This document shows positions 9,099 through 17,255 of a stretch of DNA of 64,000 nt, one piece after another. Made by a program: the position numbers and the translations under genes. The notes below the pieces were generated by a model. It was not told where the DNA came from and did no database searches. It saw only the letters and a list, made by a program, of their open reading frames with translations. Position 1 is the stretch's first letter; the number at the start of each line of letters is the position of its first letter. Source of the DNA: Burkholderia sp. IMCC1007 (GTDB taxonomy: Bacteria; Pseudomonadota; Gammaproteobacteria; Burkholderiales; Burkholderiaceae); assembly GCF_027257875.1 (NCBI RefSeq), contig NZ_JAPVQY010000001.1, forward strand, positions 248,001 to 312,000. The letters are read 5' to 3'.

Positions 9099-10148
9099 TT
9101 ACGCGTTCTGGTCGGGGGAAAGGGAACGGTCGGCCGCGAGGGCCGCCTGCACGGGCGTGATCGACAGCGCGCCGCCGAGCCATTCGGCCGACGCGAGCCG
9201 CGCCGCATAGTCGGTCACCGGCGAGTCGATCACGAATGCGTCGACGTCGAGCCGCCGGCTCAGCGCATCGAGCGCGCGGTGCACGCGCTCGGGCGTATCG
9301 GCCAGCACCGTCGGGCGCAGCTCGTCGATCCGGTAGTCGGACGCGCCGCTTTGCCGTGCGAATTCGGCGGCGGCCTGCGCGCTGCCGAGGTTGAAGCTCT
9401 GGCCGCCGGCGAGCTGCAGCTTGAAGATCTTCAGCGGCCCGATCAGCTGCTCGGCCTCGTCGCGGGTCGGCGCGGCAATCGCGTACAGCGCGACGAGCGG
9501 GCGCGTGCCGCCTGCGTCGCGGTACGCGGCCAGCGAGCGTTCGAGGTTCGCGTCGTCGCCGTTGAAATGCCCTGCGTAGCAGAAGCGCCAGCCGTGGCGC
9601 GCGGCGAGCGCGCCGCTGTCGGGCGAGCCGCCGAGCAGGATGCGTTCGGGCGCGTGCGGCGGCACCGGCAGCGCGACCGCGCCGGCGAGCGGATGATCTT
9701 CGGCGACGCCCCAGCCGAGGAATGCGTCGAGCTCCGCGAGCTGGCCCGCGAAGTCGGGCTTTTTCGCCTTGTCGTGAAACCACTGCAGCGCGCGCGTGGT
9801 CAGCGGCAATCCGCCGGGCGCCTTGCCGATGCCCAGATCGACGCGGCCGGGCCCGAGCGCCGCGAGCAGCTTGAACGACTCGGCCACCTTGAACGGGCTG
9901 TAGTGCTGCAGCATCACGCCGCCCGAGCCAACGCGGATGCGCGACGTGTGCGCGAGCAGATGCGCGACGACGATCTCGGGCGCGGAACTCGCGAAGCCCG
10001 GCGCGCCGTGATGCTCGGCGACCCAGAAGCGTTCGTAGCCGAGCTGTTCGGCGCGCCGCGCGAGCGTCGTCGTGAAGCGCAGCGCGTCCGCGGCGTTCGC
10101 GCCGTCGGCGATCGGGCTCTTGTCCAGCAATGAAAGCGAATAAGACAT
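9099..10148 (-). CDS. MsnO8-family luciferase-like flavin oxidoreductase
   Basis: A 349-residue TIM-barrel flavoprotein. MSYSLSLLDKSPI at the N-terminus, WVAEHHGAPGFASSAPEIVVAHL, RVGSGGVMLQHYSPFKVAESFKLL and LGGSPDSGALAARHGW are hallmarks of the MsnO8/YtmO group. In Bacillus the ytmO gene lies in the same operon as the GNAT, binding proteins, transporter and NtaA-type enzyme also found here. It probably takes part in oxidative release of sulfur from an imported organosulfur compound; the exact step is unknown. It is 39 bp downstream of the binding-protein gene. Confidence 0.85.
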   Translation of the reverse strand: MSYSLSLLDKSPIADGANAADALRFTTTLARRAEQLGYERFWVAEHHGAPGFASSAPEIVVAHLLAHTSRIRVGSGGVMLQHYSPFKVAESFKLLAALGPGRVDLGIGKAPGGLPLTTRALQWFHDKAKKPDFAGQLAELDAFLGWGVAEDHPLAGAVALPVPPHAPERILLGGSPDSGALAARHGWRFCYAGHFNGDDANLERSLAAYRDAGGTRPLVALYAIAAPTRDEAEQLIGPLKIFKLQLAGGQSFNLGSAQAAAEFARQSGASDYRIDELRPTVLADTPERVHRALDALSRRLDVDAFVIDSPVTDYAARLASAEWLGGALSITPVQAALAADRSLSPDQNA

Positions 10149-10187
10149 GGTGTTCGACGTTCGTGAGCAAGCGGAAAGGGGCGGCGC

Positions 10188-11129
10188 TCAGCTCTTCGGC
10201 AAGCCCGGCGGGTTCGTGCGCGACTGGTCGATCGCTTCGGACGCGAGGTTCCAGCGGTCGAGCACCTGCTGGTAGCGGCCGCTCTTGATCTGCGCGTTCA
10301 GCGCGACGGTCAGCGGCTCGGCGAGTCCGCTGCCGCGGCGCGTCGCGATCGCGATGTCGGCCGTGCGCGGCCAGCCGCCGCTGATCGCGCCGACCAGCCG
10401 CGTCTTGCCTTGCTGCGCGCTCTGGTACGCGAGCACCGAGTTCACGCTGAACACCGCGTCCGCGCGGCCCGACTGCACGGCGACGATGCGCATCGCCTGG
10501 TCGTCGTAGTACTGGATCTGCACGGGCTTCAGCCCGTGCGCGACGTTCTCGCGGTCCCATGCGAGCAGGATCTTTTCCTGGTTGGTGCCGGCGTCGGTCA
10601 CGATGCGCAGCCCCGCGACGTCCTTCGGCTCGCGGATCGACTGGATCTTGCTGTCGTTGCGCACGTAGAAGCCGACCAGATCCCTGCGGTAGCTCGAGAA
10701 ATCGAACTTCTGCTTGCGTTCCTCCGTGACGGTCACGTTCGAGATCACCGCGTCGACTTTCCCCGACGCGAGCGCGAGCGGCCAGTCGGCCCATGCGAGC
10801 GGTACGATCTTCAGCTTGCGGCCGAGGCTGTCGGACACGAGCTGGCCGACGTCCGCGTCGAAGCCGACCACGGTGCGCGCGTCGGTCGCATACGTGCTGA
10901 TCGGCGGCAGGTTCGGCGCGATGCCGATCGTCAGCGTGCCGGCTTCGGCGAACTTGAACGACGCCGGCACCGCGCGCTCGACGGCCGCATCGGGCTTGCC
11001 GCGCGGGCGCGTCAGTTGCTCGGGACTCAGGTCGAACGTGGCGGCGGCCGCGGCGAGCGCGGTCAGGCCGATCAGCGCGGCGGCCAGCGTGCGGGCTGCG
11101 CGCGGCGTGAAAGGTACGGTTCGTGGCAT
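10188..11129 (-). CDS. Family-3 ABC transporter substrate-binding protein, paralogue 2
   Basis: A 313-residue binding protein with signal peptide (RAARTLAAALIGLTALAAAAA) and an extended N-terminal segment FDLSPEQLTRPRGKPD shared in outline with paralogue 1 (4903-5835). Ligand-domain phrases ISTYATDARTVVGFDADVGQLVSDSLG, AISNVTVTEERKQKFDFSSY and IAIATRRGSGLAEPL match paralogue 1 closely. Two different binding proteins feeding one permease is also the arrangement of TcyJ and TcyK in Bacillus. It is second in the operon, 66 bp after the acetyltransferase gene. Confidence 0.87.
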   Translation of the reverse strand: MPRTVPFTPRAARTLAAALIGLTALAAAAATFDLSPEQLTRPRGKPDAAVERAVPASFKFAEAGTLTIGIAPNLPPISTYATDARTVVGFDADVGQLVSDSLGRKLKIVPLAWADWPLALASGKVDAVISNVTVTEERKQKFDFSSYRRDLVGFYVRNDSKIQSIREPKDVAGLRIVTDAGTNQEKILLAWDRENVAHGLKPVQIQYYDDQAMRIVAVQSGRADAVFSVNSVLAYQSAQQGKTRLVGAISGGWPRTADIAIATRRGSGLAEPLTVALNAQIKSGRYQQVLDRWNLASEAIDQSRTNPPGLPKS

Positions 11130-11195
11130 GAATGCGTCCTGTTGTTGTCTGTTGTTGTCTGTTGTAGGGCGGGAAGCGGGATGACGCGGGTGCGT

Positions 11196-11762
11196 TCAGC
11201 GTGGCAGCGCTGCTTCGGGCAGCGGCGCCCACAGGTCGGCCAGCGTCGACGTGCGGGACGGATCGGCGAGATCCTTGCCGAAGCGCAGGTGGAGATACGC
11301 TTCCGGGTCGATCGACGAATCGAACAGCCGCGTATAGCCGGTGCGGTCGTACAGCGCCCACGCTTCGGGCTGGCGAAAGCCGGTGGTCAGGTACACGCGC
11401 CGATAGCCCTGCTGCGCGGCGCGCAACTCGAGCGCATCGACGATCACGCGTGCGAGCCCCTGGCGGCGCAGGTCCGTGCGGGTCCAGATGCGTTTGAGTT
11501 CGGCGGTCTGCGCGTCGTAGCGCTTGAACGCACCGCCGCCGATCGTCTCGCCGTCGCGCAGCAACAGCACGAACGCGCCTTCGGGCGGCGCGAACAGCTC
11601 GGCCGGATAGCGGGCCAGCTCGTCGCGCGCGGACGCGCGGCTGTCCGGGCGGTATGCGTGATAGCGGGTCGCGTATTCGTCGATCAGCGCGTCGATCAGC
11701 GGCTGCGCGCGGACGTCGAGCGGCGTCGTGTCGATGATGCGGTCGTTCGTGGCCATGGGCAT
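11196..11762 (-). CDS. GNAT-family N-acetyltransferase
   Basis: An acetyl-CoA-dependent N-acetyltransferase of 186-188 residues. The acetyl-CoA binding loop is visible as RTDLRRQGLARVIVDALE, after the beta-strand GETIGGGAFKRYDAQTAELKRIW. ATGs at 11762 (MPMATND) and 11756 (MATND) are both possible; neither has a strong Shine-Dalgarno. It is the first gene of the sulfur operon, in the position taken by ytmI in Bacillus. By analogy with YtmI/YxeL it would N-acetylate an S-alkylcysteine before oxygenation. That role is inference from gene context. Confidence 0.8.
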   Translation of the reverse strand: MPMATNDRIIDTTPLDVRAQPLIDALIDEYATRYHAYRPDSRASARDELARYPAELFAPPEGAFVLLLRDGETIGGGAFKRYDAQTAELKRIWTRTDLRRQGLARVIVDALELRAAQQGYRRVYLTTGFRQPEAWALYDRTGYTRLFDSSIDPEAYLHLRFGKDLADPSRTSTLADLWAPLPEAALPR

Positions 11763-11972
11763 CGCGAAGGGCGCGCGATGCGGACGTTCCTGTCGGGGGC
11801 CGAGCACACGGCCCGGCCGGTCTGTTCCGTTATCGCGACGCGGTTGTCGTGATGACGGCGGCCGCTGGACATCCTGCGAGACATCGGGCGTGCCGCCGCC
11901 GTTTCGAACACGTTAGCGGCGCGGCCGGCAAAGGCGAACGAAGCAATTTCGATAAGGATTTCGTGAGCGGCG

Positions 11973-12020
11973 TCAGAAGGCTTGCAGGGGGAGTGCGGTG
12001 GGGATGATGAACGTGCGCAT
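11973..12020 (-). CDS. Possible 15-residue leader peptide upstream of the sulfur operon
   Basis: A short frame encodes MRTFIIPTALPLQAF and stops at TGA (11975-11973). AGGA lies about 10 nt upstream of its ATG. It precedes the acetyltransferase gene by about 210 bp on the same strand, in a stretch that otherwise lacks coding potential. It contains no Cys or Met apart from the start, so classic cysteine attenuation is unlikely. It could regulate translation of the operon, or it could be chance. Confidence 0.35.
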   Translation of the reverse strand: MRTFIIPTALPLQAF

Positions 12021-12038
12021 GCGTCGAATGTCCTGTTC

Positions 12039-12050
12039 CACGCATGCGTG
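12039..12050. promoter_or_regulatory. 12-bp perfect palindrome CACGCATGCGTG
   Basis: This perfect palindrome lies just upstream of the short leader frame and in front of the sulfur operon. Its placement fits an operator, but no regulator in the window can be matched to it. Confidence 0.3.
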
Positions 12051-12128
12051 ATGCCGAAAGGCACGTTCCCCTGTTTGGAAAATTCATTCGTGGGGCCGGC
12101 GCAAGCCCGTTATTAGCGTGAACAGGCC

Positions 12129-12536
12129 CTAGGCTGCGCGCACCTCGTCGAGTAGATCCGGATGACGATCCAGAATCTTGAGCAGCTTCACAAGGGCAAC
12201 GGGAGGATTCGTCTTGCCGGTTTCGTAGCGTGAGAACGCATTGACGCCGCCGCCGAATATCTCGGCCGCCTCGCGTTGATCCAGCATCAACTTCTTGCGC
12301 ACCTTTGCGATGAACCTGGGGTCGACAATGGTCGAGTTCACTTGCTTGTTGAACTCGCTTGTCGCTTCACCGAGCCGGGTTGCTTCGTCGATATCAAGCA
12401 CCGACTCGCCGCAGGCCGGACAGAAGTCGCCGGTTATATCGGGAACGACGGTCGAGCGACCCTTGTACGTGTAAGGGATGTCTCGTGTATCACGGACCAG
12501 TTTCGCGGCACCGCACGCAGGACACTTCATTGTCAT
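12129..12536 (-). CDS. mqsA: MqsA-type antitoxin
   Basis: A 135-residue antitoxin with two domains: an N-terminal zinc domain with CPAC (residue 5 on) and CPAC (in GDFCPACGES), and a C-terminal helix-turn-helix (KLMLDQREAAEIFGGGVNAFSRYETGKTNPP) of the HigA/MqsA kind. It neutralises the MqsR ribonuclease and, with it, represses the operon. The start ATG (12536) overlaps the toxin stop codon (ATGA), so translation is coupled. The toxin-first order is typical of mqsRA. Confidence 0.92.
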   Translation of the reverse strand: MTMKCPACGAAKLVRDTRDIPYTYKGRSTVVPDITGDFCPACGESVLDIDEATRLGEATSEFNKQVNSTIVDPRFIAKVRKKLMLDQREAAEIFGGGVNAFSRYETGKTNPPVALVKLLKILDRHPDLLDEVRAA

Positions 12537-12829
12537 CGCTCCTTGAACGACACGATCAGCACATCGTCGATCACGGTCAGTTTCAGATACACGTCGCCAT
12601 TCACGGTGCGACGCCAATAGACGTCCTGCCAGATCGTGTGGTCGGCGTAGGTCGTCATGCTCTTGTGGAAATCCGCGGTATCCAGCGACATCACGACGCC
12701 GATCGCCTCCGCTTCCGTGAAACCCAGTTGCCGGGCCCCGAACACCGCACTCGTCGTCAACCGGACGTTGCCGGTTTCGATGAGCGCCTTGACCCGGGAC
12801 AGCTTGCAGTGAGGCGTATTCTTTTCCAT
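12533..12829 (-). CDS. mqsR: MqsR-type mRNA interferase toxin
   Basis: A 98-residue protein, the same length as E. coli MqsR. It has the family profile MEKNTPHCKLSRVKALI, LTTSAVFGARQLGF, DFHKSMTTYADHTIWQDVY and a C-terminal LKLTVIDDVLIVSFKER. MqsR is a RelE-fold ribonuclease that cuts mRNA, preferentially at GCU, when the antitoxin is degraded. There is no Shine-Dalgarno before the ATG and the predicted transcription start is almost on it, so the message may be leaderless. Followed directly by mqsA. Confidence 0.92.
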   Translation of the reverse strand: MEKNTPHCKLSRVKALIETGNVRLTTSAVFGARQLGFTEAEAIGVVMSLDTADFHKSMTTYADHTIWQDVYWRRTVNGDVYLKLTVIDDVLIVSFKER

Positions 12830-12834
12830 CTGCG

Positions 12835-12862
12835 ATCATAACCAAAAGGGTTAATTTGTCAA
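12835..12862 (-). promoter_or_regulatory. mqsRA promoter with overlapping operator
   Basis: On the minus strand TTGACA (12862-12857), a 16-bp spacer and TATGAT (12840-12835) form a near-consensus sigma-70 promoter. The inverted repeat TAACC-N5-GGTTA (12839-12853) covers the spacer and reaches into the -10 hexamer. It resembles the AACC/GGTT palindromes bound by E. coli MqsA. Binding would block RNA polymerase, as expected for autoregulation. Confidence 0.8.
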
Positions 12863-12950
12863 GTTGGTTAATGGCGCGCGCGTGCCGTCCGCCTTTAACG
12901 GCAGACAGCACAAGACAGAGATGGATCCGGATTTGGCCTATTGGCCGATG

Positions 12951-13087
12951 ACGCGCGGCGGCGTCGACGCCTCCGCCAGTTGAAACAGACAATCCCCGCG
13001 CCGCACCTGCGCGGGTACACGCTTGCACACCACTTCGCCGTCGCCCTTGGAGCGATGCAGCATCGGTTGCCGGAACGGCGTATCGGT
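12951..13087 (-). repeat. Duplicated 3' fragment of the DoeB-like deacylase gene, copy 1
   Basis: About 137 bp that still translate as FRQPMLHRSKGDGEVVCKRV..RRGDCLFQLAEASTPPRVI, nearly identical to the C-terminus of the intact deacylase (15988-17022). It starts right at the stop codon of the FAD oxidase gene and has no start or upstream body, so it is a remnant. Confidence 0.85.
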
Positions 13088-14304
13088 CACCGTGCACCGT
13101 AGAAATGACGATACTGCCACGCGGCTTGCCTGATCAACTCGTCGTCCGGCCATGGGCCGGCGCCGAATCTGGCGATCGATAGCGGCGTCAGATCGATCGG
13201 CGGGGCACCGTCGACGATCCACGCGGCGAGCATCTCTCCCAGCGCCGGGGCGATGGAAAGCCCCGCAACATTGCAGCCGCTCGCGAAGTAAAACCCGCGA
13301 ACGGCGGGCGCGGGGCCGACAATGTGCTGACCATCGGCCGTCATGGTCGGCAGCCCGCCGCGATGCTCGCGCACTCCCGCCTGCAAAAGGATCGGAAGTT
13401 GGGCCTCGACGTCCCGAGCGTAGTGCCAGAGAATCTCGGCGTCGAGCGACAGATCCTTGACGTCGAAGTTGGCGTCGAAGCCATTCATGTCGAAGAATCG
13501 CGGATTCTCCTCGTAGACGCCCCAGAGAAATCCTCCGTCGCAAGGTCGCATATACACCGCAGCATCCATGATTCGGACCATCGGTAATGCGGCCCGCGCA
13601 TCGGGCACGGGCTCGGTGACGAACAATTGCTGCGCAGTGGTCACGAGAGGCACCCGAATTCCGCCGGCTTCGGCCACTTGTCGCGACCAGGCGCCGGCTG
13701 CATCGACGACGACCGGGGCTCGTATGCGGCCGCGCGTGCTGTCGACCCCGGCCACCGCGCCGTCCTCGATCAGCACGCGCGTCACCGCAGTATTCGGCAG
13801 TAGCACGGCGCCGTTTTCCTGCGCTGCGCGAGCGAAGCCGACGGCCAGTTGAGCGGGGTTGAAATACATGTCGTCGCCGATGCGCAGCACCGCAGCGACT
13901 CCCGTTGTTTGAAGAAACGGGTTGAGCCGATGTGCATCGTCAACGGAGATTTCCTCTACGTCGAGGCCATGGCGCCGCCCGCGCAGCAGGTCTTCCTGAA
14001 TGACGTCGACGTCCACCGGTCGCCGCGCGACTTTGAGGCTGCCCGAGTGCACCCAGTCCAGCGGCTGGCCGGTGTCCGCGGAGAATTCCCTGATCCTGTC
14101 AGCCGCCTGCTTGATCAGTTCGATCATCAAGTCGCTCTTGCGCAGGCAACTCACCATGCCGGCAGCGCGCGGCGAGGTCTGTGAGCCGATTTCGAGCCGC
14201 TCGAGCAACGCGACCCGCAGCGCGCCTTTCTTCGCCAGGTGGAAGGCTGTCGCCGCTCCCAACCCGCCGGAGCCAATGACGATCACATCGGCCGATTCGA
14301 TCAT
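13087..14304 (-). CDS. DadA/SoxB-like FAD-dependent amine or amino-acid oxidase
   Basis: A 405-residue flavoprotein. The N-terminal dinucleotide motif is IVIGSGGLGAATAFHLAKKG (residues 8-27), followed by LLERLEIGSQTSPRAAGMV, a D-amino-acid/sarcosine oxidase signature. The C-terminal part has REHRGGLPTMTADGQHIVGPAP and GFYFASGCNVAGLSIAPALGEMLAAWI, closing the FAD site. GGAG precedes the ATG at 8 nt. It would oxidise a secondary amine or amino acid such as sarcosine, proline or dimethylglycine; the substrate cannot be decided. It is flanked on both sides by fragments of the downstream deacylase gene, so it may be a later insertion. Confidence 0.85.
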   Translation of the reverse strand: MIESADVIVIGSGGLGAATAFHLAKKGALRVALLERLEIGSQTSPRAAGMVSCLRKSDLMIELIKQAADRIREFSADTGQPLDWVHSGSLKVARRPVDVDVIQEDLLRGRRHGLDVEEISVDDAHRLNPFLQTTGVAAVLRIGDDMYFNPAQLAVGFARAAQENGAVLLPNTAVTRVLIEDGAVAGVDSTRGRIRAPVVVDAAGAWSRQVAEAGGIRVPLVTTAQQLFVTEPVPDARAALPMVRIMDAAVYMRPCDGGFLWGVYEENPRFFDMNGFDANFDVKDLSLDAEILWHYARDVEAQLPILLQAGVREHRGGLPTMTADGQHIVGPAPAVRGFYFASGCNVAGLSIAPALGEMLAAWIVDGAPPIDLTPLSIARFGAGPWPDDELIRQAAWQYRHFYGAR

Positions 14305-14775
14305 CGATGCATCTCCTGTCCATCACGCTTGCCGAGCCGTCAAGCGCGAACATGCTGCATACATGATAGACGTCGGAATCCGGGGCGCAGAACGGTTGCT
14401 GACTAACGGATGGACGTTGCGAGCCGAGACCGGGCCGTGCACGCGATTGGCGGAAGGACGGCAACGAGTCGGAAAACGATCGCGATTTCATCGAAAGTCT
14501 ACGAAGAGCGCCGACTGGTGGTGTGGCGACCCGGAGTAGTCGCACGAGCGGCCGATGTGCAGACCCGTTACCCGATGACCGTTGCCGGCGTCGACGCCTC
14601 CGCAGCTGAAACAGGCGATCCCCACGCCGCACCTGCGCGGATACGCGTTTGAACGTCGCGGGTTGGCAGGGGGCGTGCGCCCGCGCGAACCGCCGCCACA
14701 GCGGCGACGGTCGCCTTCGCATTGTCGCGTCGGCGCGAAGCCCGGCCGTCGCGTGGCGATGATCGACGACGGCGT
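14305..14775. other. Gene-free stretch between the FAD oxidase and rdgC
   Basis: No supported gene. It holds the oxidase promoter and, at 14574-14650, a short diverged copy of the deacylase 3' end. No clear terminator for rdgC was found. Confidence 0.5.
14574..14650 (-). repeat. Duplicated 3' fragment of the DoeB-like deacylase gene, copy 2
   Basis: Roughly 75 bp aligning with the last codons of the deacylase (RVSAQVRRGDRLFQL plus the region around its stop). It is more diverged than copy 1, with a small deletion, and lies about 125 bp past the rdgC stop. Confidence 0.7.
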
Positions 14776-15699
14776 TCAGGCCGCTGCGGCTTGCTGAATC
14801 GAGTCGTGCTGATCGCCACCCAGAATATCGACGAGACTGGTCAGCATCCGCGCCAATTCGCCCGTCATCAACGTGAAGTCCGAGTCGAATCGTTCATCGT
14901 CATTCTGCGCGGTGGGATCCGCCGCCTCCTTGATCACGTCGAGCGGCGTGACACGCTTGATCGTGAGCGACGGTGTCAGCACGAACGAGATCCGGTCATC
15001 CCAGGTCATCGCGAGGCGCATGCATTGTTTGCCGGCTTCGATGTGGCGGCGCATGTCGTTGGCTTCGAGCGCGTGGCCGACGTATCGCACCGTGGCGCCG
15101 CCTTCGCCGCTCGAGCGCAACTCGGCGTCCTGGTCGACCGTGAATCCGCCCGGCGCGTCGCCGGACAGCAGCCAGTCCGTCATCGCGGCGACCGGCGAAC
15201 GCGCGACATGAACGCCGGCGAGCGGCAATGGGTCGATCGATTTGACGAGCAGGCTGCGAACGTCGTCGGCAAGCGCTTGTGCCGCCGCATCGATGACGAG
15301 CCAGCCGTTCGCCGTATCGATCCACACGCGGGTATCGCGGCGGATGCTGAACGCGCGCGGCAGCAGTTCGTCGGTAACCTGTTCCTTGAGTTCGCGCAGT
15401 TGTTTCCGGCCTGCCTTGAAGCCTTGCTGCTCCTCGATTTCAAGCGCACGCGCCTTGGTGACCTGATTGACGACCGACGCCGGGAGCAGCTTCTTTTCGG
15501 CACGAAACAGCAGCAGCATCTGCCGGTTGTTCGAATACACCAGCGCGCCGTCGTCACGCGGCGACGCCCATCCGGCGCGCTGCATCTCGACGCTGCTGCC
15601 CGGCTGGAACGCGTGAGGCGCCAGCCATTTTTCCATCTGGTCAGGGGTGACGGCCCAAGGTGCCGGAAGACGGTGAAGCTGAAGGTTCTTGAACCACAT
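14776..15699 (-). CDS. rdgC: RdgC recombination-associated protein
   Basis: A 307-residue protein starting [11 protein letters not shown], the standard RdgC N-terminus; E. coli RdgC has 303 residues. Other family text: [52 protein letters not shown] and [19 protein letters not shown]. RdgC is a ring-shaped DNA-binding protein that restrains RecA. An in-frame ATG at 15723 would add 8 residues but breaks the conserved start. No strong ribosome-binding site is visible. It is a core chromosomal gene that here separates copies of the deacylase 3' repeat. Confidence 0.95.
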   Translation of the reverse strand: MWFKNLQLHRLPAPWAVTPDQMEKWLAPHAFQPGSSVEMQRAGWASPRDDGALVYSNNRQMLLLFRAEKKLLPASVVNQVTKARALEIEEQQGFKAGRKQLRELKEQVTDELLPRAFSIRRDTRVWIDTANGWLVIDAAAQALADDVRSLLVKSIDPLPLAGVHVARSPVAAMTDWLLSGDAPGGFTVDQDAELRSSGEGGATVRYVGHALEANDMRRHIEAGKQCMRLAMTWDDRISFVLTPSLTIKRVTPLDVIKEAADPTAQNDDERFDSDFTLMTGELARMLTSLVDILGGDQHDSIQQAAAA

Positions 15700-15987
15700 G
15701 GGAGGATGGGCAAAGCGCGTCATTCTAGCCGACGGGGACGGTTGGCCGCCAGAACTGGTCGTTCGCGATCACTGTCCGGAGCAAGGGGGATATCGCTGCT
15801 GCGATGTGGCTCTTTCCGCATTGCCATCAATGCGGTGCTGTGCAGGGCAATGAGTTGCCGGCGTCATCCGACTGACGGTCGGCGTGTCGGCAATACCCAC
15901 TGCCGCCGGCGTACGATGGTTGCGCAGCGTTGTCGCTATCCTTCGCCGGGCGACGGCGCGGGTGCCTGAACGAGTCCGCTGCGTTCC

Positions 15988-17022
15988 TCACTCGATCACA
16001 CGCGGCGGCGTCGACGCCTCCGCCAGTTGAAACAGACAATCCCCACGCCGCACCTGCGCGGGCACCCGCTTGCACACCACTTCGCCGTCGCCCTTGAAGC
16101 GATGCAGCATCGGCTCCCGCAGCGGCGTATCGGGAAAGTGCACCCACGCGGCAGGCTGTCCGGCCTTCACCTGATCGCCGAGTTCGACGAGCGGTTCATA
16201 CAGCCCGCGTTCGTACGCGTAGACGAAGTGTCGATCGCCGTCGACGCGCAGGAAGCGCGTGACGGTCGGCGGCGCGTCGGGTACGAGCGTACCGTGCAGC
16301 AGGCCGATATACCCGAGGTAGTGCAGCAGCCCGTGACGCCCGAGCCGGATCAGCGACGGATCGGCCATGCCTGCGCCGCCCAGTTCGGTCACGATCGAGA
16401 TCGCGCCTTGCCGGCGCGCAGCCGACGCCGAATGCACCGGATTCGGCGCATGCAGCAGCGCATTCGGCAGCCCGAACGCGACGAGCAGCCCGTTGAGCTT
16501 CTCCGCTTCTCCATTGTCGAGCGGGTCGATCGCGAGCATGTTGCCGCCCTGGTACAGCAGCGAGCTGCCGCCGGAATGCAGGTCGACCAGATACTGCGCG
16601 CGCGACAGCAGCGCATGTTCGATGTAATGCGCGATCATCTGCGTCGGCGTGCCGGTCGGGTCGCCGGGGAAGCTGCGGTTCAGGTTGCCTTCGTCGAGCG
16701 GCGACACGCGCAAGCCCGCGTCGGCCGCGGGGAAGTTGGCCATCGGCAGCAGGATCAGTTGCCCGCTGACCATCTGCGGGTCGATCTCGCGCATCAGCTG
16801 CGACACGATGATCTGGCCTTCGTATTCGTCGCCGTGATTGCCGGCCATCACGAGCGCGACCGGGCCGTCGCCGTTGCGGATCGACGCGATCGGGATCGGC
16901 AGCCAGCCGTAGGCGGAACGATGCACGGAATGCGGCAGGCGCAGATAGCCCGCATGCTTGCCCGGTGCATCGAGGTCGATTTCGCAGTGGATGGGATTTC
17001 GGTGTGGCGAGGAAGCAGTCAT
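15988..17022 (-). CDS. Succinylglutamate desuccinylase/aspartoacylase-family zinc deacylase, DoeB-like
   Basis: A 344-residue metallo-carboxypeptidase-fold deacylase. Zinc-binding residues are in GNHGDEYEG (His and Glu, near residues 61-69) and DLHSGG (His, near 147). The motifs IPIASIRNGDGPVALVMAGNHGDEYEG and GNLNRSFPGDPTGTPTQMIAHYIEH match N-alpha-acetyl-diaminobutyrate deacetylase (DoeB) of ectoine breakdown better than AstE. The C-terminal domain (VKAGQPAAWVHFPDTPLREPMLH..RRGDCLFQLAE) is the segment repeated at 12951 and 14574. No other ectoine genes are here, so the substrate is uncertain. Confidence 0.8.
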   Translation of the reverse strand: MTASSPHRNPIHCEIDLDAPGKHAGYLRLPHSVHRSAYGWLPIPIASIRNGDGPVALVMAGNHGDEYEGQIIVSQLMREIDPQMVSGQLILLPMANFPAADAGLRVSPLDEGNLNRSFPGDPTGTPTQMIAHYIEHALLSRAQYLVDLHSGGSSLLYQGGNMLAIDPLDNGEAEKLNGLLVAFGLPNALLHAPNPVHSASAARRQGAISIVTELGGAGMADPSLIRLGRHGLLHYLGYIGLLHGTLVPDAPPTVTRFLRVDGDRHFVYAYERGLYEPLVELGDQVKAGQPAAWVHFPDTPLREPMLHRFKGDGEVVCKRVPAQVRRGDCLFQLAEASTPPRVIE

Positions 17023-17255
17023 GGCAGCGTCGTTCGAAGAACGGAAGCCGCCATCTTATCGGGAAAAGCGCATCGCGCGGCGCCCGGCGCGCACCGGATG
17101 CCGGCCGGCCCGCGTGTGAGCGCGCGGCATGCGGCACGGGCAGCCACGTGCGATGTTGCAGCGCTGAAACGCCTGCCGGCGCACGCGCTGCGCGTGAGTT
17201 ACGCGCGGGTTCGCGTCAACCGGTTGCCGGCACGGGGCCGACGCGTGTTGCCGCT

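Noticed and set aside
5750..9160. An open frame of more than 1100 codons on the plus strand
   Set aside because: It is antisense to the transporter and monooxygenase genes, is Arg-rich and repetitive, and has no recognisable domain; it is a by-product of high GC.
11830..12087. An 85-codon minus-strand frame upstream of the GNAT gene
   Set aside because: Pro/Ser/His-rich, no ribosome-binding site and no family; the 15-codon frame at 11973-12020 is the only candidate in this gap.
12938..13097. A second small desuccinylase-like gene after the FAD oxidase
   Set aside because: Only the last 45 codons of the family are present, without a start, so it is listed as a repeat remnant.
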